Shown here: positions 1-5,343 of the stretch, piece after piece
How the letters are laid out: each line of letters starts with the position of its first letter
How positions within the stretch are numbered: position 1 is the stretch's first letter
NCBI GenBank assembly: GCA_903903205.1
Contig: CAIUXU010000572.1
Span: forward strand, 1 to 5,343
Origin: an uncultured Syntrophobacterales bacterium
Lineage (GTDB): Bacteria > Desulfobacterota > Syntrophia > Syntrophales > UBA5619
Length of the DNA stretch: 5,343 nt
Direction of reading: 5' to 3'
Notes under the pieces: generated by a model
Seen by the model: only the letters and a program-made list of their open reading frames with translations
Databases searched by the model: none
What the model was told of the DNA's origin: nothing
Translations under genes and position numbers: made by a program

Positions 1-2455
1 GGATCTGTGCAGCCCTGAGCGCATCGGCAAAGGATTTCTTTCTGTCCAGTTGCCGGTAGAACAGCTCCATAAAATGGGCTGCCTCCCTGTCGTCGCTGAG
101 CCAGAGGGTGGAAATCACCGAGGGACTTCCCGTGTTCAGAAACGCCCTCTGCATTGCCAACAATCCCTTTCCCTCCGGATCCTCTCTCGGCAGTGGATCA
201 CAGCCGCTTAGAACAACACCCCTTCCCTGAAAGCGGAGGCCGAAGATTTCACGGATGGTCAGGCGGCCATCCTGGCCTGTGCCTGGTGTAAACAACAAGC
301 CAGAATTCAGAGGTTCTTCCGAAAAAAACTGACCCCTGACGGCAAAATGGAGAATGTCGTAACCCGTCGGCATCTCACCCGCCTTCGCCTCCGTCGCATG
401 CGGCCCTGAGAGAACGGTTGTGTCGCTGATCCGTTTTCGGATCTGCTCAAGCTCCCGCGGGGCGTGGTGGAGATCCAGCGCCTCGTTTTCCAGGTCGGGA
501 TCCCCGAATGCAAGGATGTGCAAACCCTGGGCGCCCCTTTCTCCGATCGCGCTGCCGAACAGGTTGGCCTCGGGAAGCTGGAAGATTGAAAAACCTTCCG
601 CGAGGAACTTTCCCCGATAACTCATGGCCGCAAAAGGAAGGTAGGCGAGCGCATCATCCGGAATAAAGCCGATTTTCTCTCCGGAGACGAAAGGAATGAC
701 CGGTTTGAGCAACAAATCATAGGCCTTGCGGGAAATACTTTCCATTTTTCTTTTGTTGCGGTCGCGGATGGCCGCTAAAAAGGAAAACACGAGGGAGCGC
801 AGCTCCTCGCGGGGCATGTCGATCCTCTCCTGATGAATCTGCTCCCGGTGAATGGCCCAGACATACAGGCTGCCCGTTGTTGAAAAATAGTCAAAAAGGG
901 TGGTGTTCTCGTCAAGCAGACGCTGAAGAGCAACCGGATCTGCTCCACGCACGGCAATCAGCGAGAGAAGATTTTCATTCTCCCCGCCGATCCGGACAAG
1001 CAGATCGCGGTAGGTTGTTTCGGCGTGCTTCAGCCGTTCCCGAAGGTTATCGGAGGTCGCCTCATCGGAGACCTGCAGGATGCTTCGCTGCAGATTCCGG
1101 ATCGTTCCTCCGAGTCCTGCCTCTTCTTTAATCCTCTCCCTTTCGGCGGGATTTCTTCCGAGATCATGCTCGGCAAGAAGATCCACCGTCATGAGCGATT
1201 TGGCCTTCTCCGCCGCCGTCAGGGCCTCCCGGACCATCCCTTCTCCGGTCAGAAGTTCGACGAGGGATTCATAGACCGCCCGGCGCTGGCGGCGGCAGAT
1301 CTCGTCGAGCATGTCCGCCTTCAGGGCAGACCGCTCAGCTTCGGTGATGGCGGCCGCCTCCTTAAGCAACCGGATCGCCTCCCGGTTTCGTCCCTCCCTC
1401 GCCTCGTAGCGAGCGAGGATGAGTCTTGCCCAGACCCGATAGCACCCGGTGCGGTAACGATCTGCCCTAACCAGCAAAAGTTCAGCCGCCATCCGGCCCC
1501 CGGTTTCGTTTTCCCATTGGAGACCGAGTTCTCCCTGGAAGAGCAGGCCGCGGATCTCAGCGGCCGGGAATCCTGCCTTCCGCGACCATTCACCTGCAGA
1601 GACAAGGTGCTGGAGCGCCTCCGCCCGATTCCCTCTCATCCAGGCCTCCAGGCCCAGAAAGTTGCGGGCATCGGCCTCGGATTTTCCAAAATCGGCAGCA
1701 GGAAGAAGCTGTTCAAACTTTGTTTTCCGGAGTTCCTGATTCAGTGCAAGGGCATTGCGGAGATGGGTTTCACCAGCAGTTTCGTTCCGTGTGGACGGCG
1801 CGCCATTCACACCGTAGATTGCTAGCAGTTGGGGAAGGCGGGCGGAGAGAACTCCGGCGATCCCCGCGTCGAGTTCCGTATCTCGGCGCAACATCTGGAG
1901 GTAAAGATCATTCGGGAGCGCAGCGTTGTCCTGGAGTGACCGGTTCAGCAGCGAAAGGGCGCCTGAAAAATCCCCCTGCAAGAGAGCGCGATGACCCTCC
2001 AGATACGCGAGGAAAGCAGGCAGCGGCGGCGATTTCCATTTTTCACCCGCCTCCCGGATCAGGCCGACCGCCTCCTCCTTCTGGCCAAAATTGAACAGAA
2101 GGGTAACCTTTCGACTCCAGGCCGTTGCTTCGCCGCTCCGGTTCTTTCCGAGGGCAAATCCAGCGGCGGCCCGGTCCAGAAAATGGAGGGCCTTCTCTAC
2201 TTCGCCCCGCACGGCAAAGTGGTTGGCTATGGTCAGCAGGGTCAACGGAGCGGCCTCATCGGCGGCGACAGGGATGCGGCGAAGGCGGTTCAGGTATTCT
2301 TCGGGGATTTCAGAATCATAAGGGCCTTTGATTTCGACCTGAGGCGGCGCCACTTCAGCAGGTGGTGTGGCGGGCTTTGGCGTTACCGCCTTCATGCAGC
2401 CGGGGATACCCAGGATGAGGCAGATCAGGATCATCAGACAGTTCTGGAAACGCAT
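1..2455 (-). CDS. TPR-CHAT domain lipoprotein (3' end beyond window)
   Basis: An uninterrupted frame of at least 818 codons from ATG 2455, open at the left edge. The N-terminus (MRFQNCLMILICLILGIPGC) is a lipoprotein signal peptide with lipidated Cys20; Met follows, which favours the outer membrane. A Pro-rich linker leads into alpha-helical TPR-like hairpins at about 60-170, 260-295, 340-372 and 388-420; the last (ESLVELLTGEGMVREALTAA) is typical of the segment before CHAT domains. A CHAT (caspase-like) domain starts near 577 (YDLLLKPVIPFVSGEKIGF) and continues with FIPDDALAYLPFAAM, the HFAVRG motif at 703-708, VVLSGCD with Cys752, and STLWLSDDREAAHFMELFY then ALRAAQ. It likely lacks only a few tens of residues. 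Most CHAT proteins have HFATHG, and here the catalytic His position is Arg707, so protease activity is doubtful. A GAGGGG stretch ends 2 nt before the ATG, rather close. The targets and role are unknown; the TPRs suggest protein binding. The neighbouring envelope hydrolase is separated by a likely terminator. Confidence 0.88.
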   Translation of the reverse strand, partial: MRFQNCLMILICLILGIPGCMKAVTPKPATPPAEVAPPQVEIKGPYDSEIPEEYLNRLRRIPVAADEAAPLTLLTIANHFAVRGEVEKALHFLDRAAAGFALGKNRSGEATAWSRKVTLLFNFGQKEEAVGLIREAGEKWKSPPLPAFLAYLEGHRALLQGDFSGALSLLNRSLQDNAALPNDLYLQMLRRDTELDAGIAGVLSARLPQLLAIYGVNGAPSTRNETAGETHLRNALALNQELRKTKFEQLLPAADFGKSEADARNFLGLEAWMRGNRAEALQHLVSAGEWSRKAGFPAAEIRGLLFQGELGLQWENETGGRMAAELLLVRADRYRTGCYRVWARLILARYEAREGRNREAIRLLKEAAAITEAERSALKADMLDEICRRQRRAVYESLVELLTGEGMVREALTAAEKAKSLMTVDLLAEHDLGRNPAERERIKEEAGLGGTIRNLQRSILQVSDEATSDNLRERLKHAETTYRDLLVRIGGENENLLSLIAVRGADPVALQRLLDENTTLFDYFSTTGSLYVWAIHREQIHQERIDMPREELRSLVFSFLAAIRDRNKRKMESISRKAYDLLLKPVIPFVSGEKIGFIPDDALAYLPFAAMSYRGKFLAEGFSIFQLPEANLFGSAIGERGAQGLHILAFGDPDLENEALDLHHAPRELEQIRKRISDTTVLSGPHATEAKAGEMPTGYDILHFAVRGQFFSEEPLNSGLLFTPGTGQDGRLTIREIFGLRFQGRGVVLSGCDPLPREDPEGKGLLAMQRAFLNTGSPSVISTLWLSDDREAAHFMELFYRQLDRKKSFADALRAAQI

Positions 2456-2555
2456 AGCCCCTCGATATCGCCGCTCAAAAGAAACCGAACCATGGCGGAC
2501 GGCGCCAACATACTAAAAAAACCGGCATTCGGCAAGCAGGTGATGAGTAAAAAAA

Positions 2556-2579
2556 GTGCTGAGCGCTGAGGACTGAGTG
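2556..2579. repeat. Heptanucleotide tandem repeat GNNCTGA
   Basis: GTGCTGA, GCGCTGA, GGACTGA and a partial GTG follow one another exactly at a 7-base period, all sharing G..CTGA. The opposite arm of the surrounding inverted repeat (GTCCTCAGCAC, 2647-2657) is the reverse complement of one and a half such units. Short heptamer repeats of this sort occur as dispersed intergenic elements in several bacterial groups. Confidence 0.65.
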
Positions 2580-2583
2580 TTTT

Positions 2584-2629
2584 TTGTCATCCCCGAGCGT
2601 TTTTATCCCCGATAACGGCATTCGGGGAC
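2584..2629. repeat. Dispersed CCCCGATA palindrome, intergenic copy with overlapping half copy
   Basis: ATCCCCGATAACGGCATTCG followed by GGGAC (2605-2629) is the counterpart of the palindrome inside cca, with arms TCCCCGA/TCGGGGA. Just before it, TTTGTCATCCCCGA (2584-2597 region) is the tail and one arm of a copy in the opposite orientation. The region therefore looks like two overlapping, oppositely oriented repeat units within the loop of the larger inverted repeat. The rest of the 2456-2662 gap holds no gene I can support. Confidence 0.65.
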
Positions 2630-2662
2630 GGATATGGTTTTACTCCGTCCTCAGCACTTTTT

Positions 2663-3451
2663 TTACAGGTACGACCGCGCGCCGACAAAAGAGCGGCTGA
2701 AATGCTCCTTCGCGAGAGAATCCGTGCGGATTTTTTTCCCCCTTCCGGGGGCATGAATGAACATACCGTTCCCGGCATAGATGCCGACATGCGAGACCTT
2801 GCCCTCCGCACCGGCGAAGAAAAGGAGATCCCCCTTCGCCAGGGAGGAGCGTTCCACCGAACTCCCTGCCGCAAATTGATCGCGGGAGGTGCGGGGGAGA
2901 TCGAAACCGTTCAACTGATAGATGGTCATCGTCAGTCCACTGCAATCAAAACCGGTTTCGACGGATGTTCCTCCCCAAAGGTAGGGAACATCGAGAAAAC
3001 TCCGGGCAGTCCGGACGAGCTCCTCCCGGATGTACGCATCCCCAAGCGCTTCCCGTTTTGCAACCGCATACTCTTCCGGACTGACGACATAGAACTCTTC
3101 GATCAGCCCCGTATTCCGAAGCTCTTCCGCCCGGGCACGGGCCTGTTCCCTTGTGGGAAAATTGCCGAAGCGGACCTTGTAAAGCCCCTCGCGGGCGACA
3201 AAATAGGTCGCATCCAGCCCCTTCTGCTGCAGGGATTGGGTCAGGCGGGCGGCGTTTTCCGCGCTCGCAAAGGCGCCGGCCTGGATGGTGTAGGCAAGTC
3301 TTGATAGTTCTTTCCGTTCCACCGTCTTCGCCGGCGCCGGAAGGGCAGGGGAGTCATGACGGACGGCCGGTCGGCCGCAGCCCCCGAACAGAAGCGTCAG
3401 GATGAGCAATCCGATGGGAAAAAACGCTGCCATGTACTTCCGCATACCCAT
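2663..3451 (-). CDS. SPOR-NlpC/P60 lipoprotein, probable peptidoglycan endopeptidase
   Basis: Predicted 262-residue envelope lipoprotein that likely cleaves peptide stems of peptidoglycan. A signal peptide (MRKYMAAFF then a Leu/Ile-rich core) ends at LLFGGC, giving lipidated Cys25; Phe at -3 makes this lipobox slightly atypical. A SPOR domain, which in the family binds glycan strands lacking stem peptides, spans about 51-124 (YTIQAGAFASAENAARL to EEFYVV). The NlpC/P60 domain covers about 140-262, with catalytic Cys170 (FDCSGL), His221 (SHVGIYAG) and His233 (FIHAPG) all present, so it should be active. The typical YLWGGTS stretch precedes the Cys. The start at ATG 3451 is chosen because a GGGGCGG stretch precedes it; GTG 3478 (271 residues) and ATG 3445 are possible. 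The stop codon (2665-2663) lies inside an arm of a long inverted repeat. SPOR plus NlpC/P60 suggests septal wall remodelling, but the specific substrate bond is not shown. Confidence 0.92.
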   Translation of the reverse strand: MGMRKYMAAFFPIGLLILTLLFGGCGRPAVRHDSPALPAPAKTVERKELSRLAYTIQAGAFASAENAARLTQSLQQKGLDATYFVAREGLYKVRFGNFPTREQARARAEELRNTGLIEEFYVVSPEEYAVAKREALGDAYIREELVRTARSFLDVPYLWGGTSVETGFDCSGLTMTIYQLNGFDLPRTSRDQFAAGSSVERSSLAKGDLLFFAGAEGKVSHVGIYAGNGMFIHAPGRGKKIRTDSLAKEHFSRSFVGARSYL

Positions 3452-3504
3452 GATTATTTCCGCCCCGAGTCGAGCCACGCAGTGGCCGAAAATAGTGCCG
3501 CGCC

Positions 3505-3533
3505 ATTCTCGCGAAATCAGATGAAAAATGCAA
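3505..3533 (-). promoter_or_regulatory. Weak candidate sigma-70 promoter for the NlpC/P60 gene
   Basis: On the minus strand TTGCAT (3533-3528) and GAGAAT (3510-3505) are separated by 17 nt, the right spacing for -35 and -10 boxes. Both boxes are poor matches (about 3/6 and 4/6). The site lies between the palindromic repeats and the gene start, about 54 nt upstream of the ATG at 3451. Confidence 0.25.
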
Positions 3534-3537
3534 GTAG

Positions 3538-3582
3538 AGGGTGCGTTTTATCGGTGCGTTACGGCTCTGCCTAACGCACCCT
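3538..3582. repeat. TAGGGTGCGT-type palindrome 2, with duplicated left arm
   Basis: The main hairpin is GGTGCGTTA (3553-3561) paired with TAACGCACC (3572-3580), extended inward by GGC/GCC around a 3-nt loop. A second left arm, AGGGTGCGTT (3538-3547), can pair instead with AACGCACCCT (3573-3582), so two alternative stems share one right arm. This fits the widespread proteobacterial intergenic repeat that reads GTAGGGTGCGTTAGGC on the minus strand. With palindrome 1 it accounts for most of the structure in the 3452-3657 gap; I see no gene there. Confidence 0.75.
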
Positions 3583-3610
3583 ACATCTGCATCTCTGTGT
3601 GGTCAAATGT

Positions 3611-3630
3611 AGGGTGCGTCTTGACGCACC
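3611..3630. repeat. TAGGGTGCGT-type palindrome 1
   Basis: AGGGTGCGTC TTGACGCACC has 8-bp perfect arms (GGTGCGTC, 3613-3620; GACGCACC, 3623-3630) and almost no loop. It begins 28 bases past the cca stop codon in the direction of transcription, so its RNA hairpin could mark the 3' end of the cca transcript, but no clear T-run follows. The same core recurs at 3538-3582. Confidence 0.7.
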
Positions 3631-3657
3631 GATCCTCTTACGAACTCTTCGCAATGG

Positions 3658-5052
3658 TCAGTCAATCCCACTCTTCGGATCACCCCAGCCCGTCCGGACC
3701 AGATTGCGGGCCCCGGCGGCGTCTGCGATCTCTCCGCCGAGTTGGGCGTCCTCGACGGCCCGGAGGATCTCCTTGAAAACCGGACCCGGCGCAAAGCCCA
3801 TTTCGATCAGATCCTGACCGGTCAGCAGGCGGGGCGGACGGAGCTCCTCTTCCGGATACTCCTCCAGTTTTTGCTTGCAGAACTCATAATGGTCGAGAAG
3901 GCCGTGGCTCCCGAGGCAGTCGAGGCGGTGAAGTTCCAGGTGAAGCGCGAAATCGGGCGTCCGAAGGAGGCGCTTGAGGCGGTTTGGCCTCATCTCCCGC
4001 ACATTCATGAACAGCATGTGACCGCGTACGAGGGCGAGAATCGTCTCTGTCTCCTCCCGGGAGAAGCGGAGTCTCCGGAGGATCACGGCTGCGATCTCCT
4101 CCCCGCGTTGAACATGGCCGTAGAAATGGGTTCCGGCTGCATCCTCGGACCGGGTGACCGCCTTGCCGACATCGTGGAGGAGAACCGCCCAGGCGAGCCG
4201 CAGGTCGGGCTTTCCAGCCGGGTTTATATCCCCGATAAAAGCCTTCGGGGATGACAAAGAGGGAGCCTCCAGGGATGACAAAGAGGGAAGCAGCGAGAAC
4301 ATTTGCAGCGTATGTTCCCAGACATCCCCTTCGGGATGAAAAGCCGGGGGCTGTTCGACACCCCGCAGGGCATGAATTTCAGGAAGGATTTCTACCAGAA
4401 GACCGCTTGCGGACAACAGTTCCAGGCCACGCCGCGCCGCACCGCCTGTCAGCAAACGGGAGAGCTCTTCGCGAATCCGCTCGGCGCTGATTCTCGTGAT
4501 CATGGGCGCCCGCCGCTGGATGGCCGCAAAGGTTTTTTGCTCGATCTCAAAGTCGAGCGTCGCCGCGAAACGAACCGCCCGGAGCATCCGCAGGTGGTCC
4601 TCGGAAAAACGCTCCTCCGGATCGCCGATGGTGCGAATCATCCGTTGTTCAATATCGTGGAGACCGCCCGCATGATCTACGATCCGGCCCGTCTCCGGGT
4701 CCATCAGGAGACCGTTGATCGTAAAATCCCGCCTCCGGACATCCTCCTCCGCTGTCGCATAGGCGATCCGGGAAGGGCGGCGGCCATCATCGTAGTCCGC
4801 TTCCGTCCGAAAAGTGGCCACCTCGAAAGGCGCTCCCCCCTCGACGACAAGACAGATGCCAAAGCGCTCGCCGACGGGAATCGTGCGGGCAAAGAGCCCC
4901 CGGACCTCATCCGGCCGGGCCGATGTAACGATATCGTAGTCCGCCGGCTTCACGCCGCGAACAAGATCCCGGACGCAGCCGCCCACCCAGAAGGCCTCAT
5001 GACCGGCCTCCCGCAGTCGGCGGACAATTTCAGCCGCTCTATTTCGTGACAC
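3658..5052 (-). CDS. cca: CCA/CC-adding tRNA nucleotidyltransferase with HD domain
   Basis: Class II tRNA nucleotidyltransferase, 464 residues from the GTG start, which adds C and/or A residues to tRNA 3' ends in the cytoplasm. In order: the GG motif (WVGGCVRDLVRG, about 23-33), the metal-binding DxD (D38, D40 in ADYDIV), the RRDFTIN motif (107-113), DHAGGLHDIE (126-135), and EDHLRMLRAVRF (151-162). A helical neck follows (RISAERIREELSRLL), then an HD domain with H239, H247, H293-D294, H313 and H345, and a C-terminal LLTGQDLIEMGFAPGP module. The segment after the DxD (VGERFGICLVV) does not fit the poly(A) polymerase signature, so tRNA repair or maturation is favoured over PAP. CCA- versus CC-only activity cannot be decided here. 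An unusual insert of about 29 residues lies between the first HD histidines and the HD pair. The GTG at 5052 is chosen because GGAGA precedes it by 7 nt; an upstream ATG at 5073 (471 residues) has no visible ribosome-binding site. The gene overlaps the permease end by 14 bp. Confidence 0.93.
   Translation of the reverse strand: MSRNRAAEIVRRLREAGHEAFWVGGCVRDLVRGVKPADYDIVTSARPDEVRGLFARTIPVGERFGICLVVEGGAPFEVATFRTEADYDDGRRPSRIAYATAEEDVRRRDFTINGLLMDPETGRIVDHAGGLHDIEQRMIRTIGDPEERFSEDHLRMLRAVRFAATLDFEIEQKTFAAIQRRAPMITRISAERIREELSRLLTGGAARRGLELLSASGLLVEILPEIHALRGVEQPPAFHPEGDVWEHTLQMFSLLPSLSSLEAPSLSSPKAFIGDINPAGKPDLRLAWAVLLHDVGKAVTRSEDAAGTHFYGHVQRGEEIAAVILRRLRFSREETETILALVRGHMLFMNVREMRPNRLKRLLRTPDFALHLELHRLDCLGSHGLLDHYEFCKQKLEEYPEEELRPPRLLTGQDLIEMGFAPGPVFKEILRAVEDAQLGGEIADAAGARNLVRTGWGDPKSGID
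4228..4252. repeat. Dispersed palindrome ATCCCCGA-n9-TCGGGGAT, copy inside cca
   Basis: Perfect 8-bp arms (4228-4235 and 4245-4252) flank a 9-nt loop, TAAAAGCCT. It matches the intergenic palindrome at 2605-2629 at 21 of 25 positions, with the differences mostly in the loop. It is followed by ATGACAAAG, the same tail that flanks the reverse-oriented half copy at 2584-2595 (TTTGTCATCCCCGA read on the plus strand). Confidence 0.75.
4248..4288. repeat. 24-nt tandem duplication in cca insert
   Basis: The 17-base string GGGATGACAAAGAGGGA occurs at 4248-4264 and again at 4272-4288, a period of 24 nt, or exactly eight codons. It encodes the repeated SLSS in PSLSSLEA/PSLSSPKA. The duplication starts in the right arm of the palindrome, so it probably arose after the palindrome was in place, for example by replication slippage (inference). 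Confidence 0.75.
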
Positions 5053-5343
5053 GTCCAAATCTCCGAAGTACATAGTGCAACGCCGCGGTGAAGACGATGG
5101 TTGTTAGCGTCGATCCGATCGGCAGTTCCTGGGACTTGATAAGGTAGTAGAAGGCGATCCCCGCAACGAGGGAGAAGGTGGCCACTGCATCCGCGCGGCG
5201 GCCGCGGTTGTCGCACTTCAGGATGAAGTAATCGCTGAGGAGGATCGCGATCAGCGGCGAGAAGACCGACCCCAGAATGTAGAGAAAATCCGTATAGCGT
5301 TCGATCGGAAAGATCAGCGCAATGGCGGAGCCGATCACGGTAA
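5039..5343 (-). CDS. NCS1-family nucleobase permease, CytX-like (C-terminal fragment)
   Basis: Only about 101 C-terminal residues are in the window; the reading frame stays open through the right edge, so the start and most of the protein lie outside. The fragment is very hydrophobic, with about three to four membrane segments. The first part reads FLYILGSVFSPLIAILLSDY, followed by FIL; a GSVFxPLxAIxxxDYFIL pattern is typical of the last part of NCS1 (cytosine/purine/allantoin) permeases. Within that family it most resembles the CytX group, putatively transporters of the thiamine precursor hydroxymethylpyrimidine. Two further hydrophobic stretches follow (around AVATFSLVAGIAFYYLI and STLTTIVFTAALHYVL), then a short basic tail ending FGRVTK. 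The stop (TAG, 5041-5039) lies inside the start of the tRNA nucleotidyltransferase gene, suggesting co-transcription and coupled translation. NCS1 membership is fairly secure. The CytX assignment and substrate are from memory of the family, and no thiamine genes or TPP riboswitch are visible to support them. Confidence 0.72.
   Translation of the reverse strand, partial: TVIGSAIALIFPIERYTDFLYILGSVFSPLIAILLSDYFILKCDNRGRRADAVATFSLVAGIAFYYLIKSQELPIGSTLTTIVFTAALHYVLRRFGRVTK
5060..5064 (-). promoter_or_regulatory. Shine-Dalgarno site deciding the cca start
   Basis: GGAGA on the minus strand lies 7 nt before the GTG at 5052-5050, while the ATG at 5073-5071 is preceded by GGCGTTGCACT with no purine-rich motif. 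This supports the GTG start. The site lies within the last codons of the permease gene, as expected for translational coupling. Confidence 0.55.

Larger units (their letters stand above)
2547..2666. terminator. Composite inverted repeat, likely bidirectional terminator or MITE-like element
   Basis: GTAAAAAAAGTGCTGAG (2547-2563) and CTCAGCACTTTTTTTAC (2650-2666) are a perfect 17-bp inverted repeat enclosing 86 bases. Either strand ends the stem in a run of seven T, so the RNA could work as a terminator in both directions; on the minus strand it follows the NlpC/P60 gene directly. The arms also pair in a second register (CTGAGGAC 2566-2573 with GTCCTCAG 2647-2654). The long loop holds its own palindrome. 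CAGGT occurs on both flanks (2537-2541, 2666-2670), though this could be chance. Terminator function and mobility are inference. Confidence 0.6.
4204..4290 (-). repeat. In-frame repeat-derived insert in cca
   Basis: This stretch encodes about 29 residues (roughly LPSLSSLEAPSLSSPKAF then IGDINPAGKPD) lying between EHTLQMFSLL and LRLAWAVLLHDVGK. In related enzymes these two blocks are normally joined by only a few residues. The DNA here contains a palindrome (4228-4252) that recurs in the 2456-2662 gap, plus a 24-nt tandem duplication (4248-4288). The reading frame is kept, so the gene is not broken. The residues are Ser/Pro/Gly-rich and look like a surface loop. That the insert came from a mobile or dispersed repeat is inference from the shared DNA. 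Confidence 0.7.

Noticed and set aside
1025..1825. Plus-strand open frame of 266 codons
   Set aside because: It lies opposite the well-supported TPR-CHAT gene, its translation shows no recognisable domain, and long antisense frames are common in GC-rich coding DNA.
2510..2535. Possible promoter TTGCCG/TAGTAT upstream of the CHAT gene on the minus strand
   Set aside because: The spacing is only 14 nt and the -35 match is partial, so it is not a sound sigma-70 call.
1991..2569. Plus-strand open frame of 192 codons running into the gap at 2456-2569
   Set aside because: Most of it is antisense to the start of the CHAT gene, and its last part reads through the intergenic repeat; there is no convincing start site or domain.
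2702..3304. Plus-strand open frame of 200 codons opposite the NlpC/P60 gene
   Set aside because: It is a shadow of a gene with intact SPOR and NlpC/P60 catalytic motifs on the other strand.
3538..3630. CRISPR-like array in the TAGGGTGCGT repeats
   Set aside because: There are only two units, of unequal form and in palindromic arrangement, with no regular spacers and no cas genes nearby.
4335..4350. CCCCTTCGGGATG in cca as another copy of the CCCCGATA repeat
   Set aside because: It encodes the normally conserved FHPEGDVW segment of the enzyme and only shares a few bases with the repeat.
4303..5049. Plus-strand open frame of 248 codons opposite cca
   Set aside because: The minus strand carries every conserved motif of a tRNA nucleotidyltransferase, and the plus-strand translation is low in hydrophobic pattern and resembles no family.

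Overview
The window looks like a piece of chromosome from a Gram-negative, moderately GC-rich bacterium. Two of its proteins start with lipoprotein signal peptides, one of them carries a SPOR peptidoglycan-binding domain, and the intergenic gaps are full of short palindromic repeats. Together this resembles Desulfobacterota (Syntrophus/Smithella-like deltaproteobacteria), but that placement is inference from gene style and repeat type, not from a marker gene.

All four genes lie on the minus strand, so they are transcribed from right to left. (1) At the right edge (5343-5039) is the C-terminal end of an NCS1-family nucleobase permease, most like CytX. (2) It overlaps the start of a full-length class II tRNA nucleotidyltransferase with an HD domain (about 5052-3658). 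(3) After a 206-base gap holding two palindromes of the TAGGGTGCGT type comes a secreted lipoprotein with SPOR and NlpC/P60 domains, a probable peptidoglycan endopeptidase (3451-2663). (4) After a 207-base gap built almost wholly from repeats comes a long TPR-CHAT lipoprotein (2455 to beyond position 1). It is open at the left edge and lacks only the last part of its CHAT domain.

The permease and the tRNA enzyme are translationally overlapping and probably co-transcribed. The two lipoproteins are separate units, each preceded by a repeat-rich gap. Both are envelope proteins with a predicted cysteine-protease-type fold, but nothing in the sequence links their functions directly.

Three things deserve attention. 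A dispersed palindromic repeat, also present in the 2456-2662 gap, sits in frame inside the HD region of the tRNA nucleotidyltransferase and adds roughly 29 residues. The CHAT domain keeps its Cys but has Arg where the catalytic His normally sits. The gap 2547-2666 is a compact composite of a 17-bp perfect inverted repeat, heptanucleotide repeats and a nested palindrome, and it covers the stop codon of the NlpC/P60 gene. I see no tRNA or rRNA gene, CRISPR array, transposase or riboswitch.
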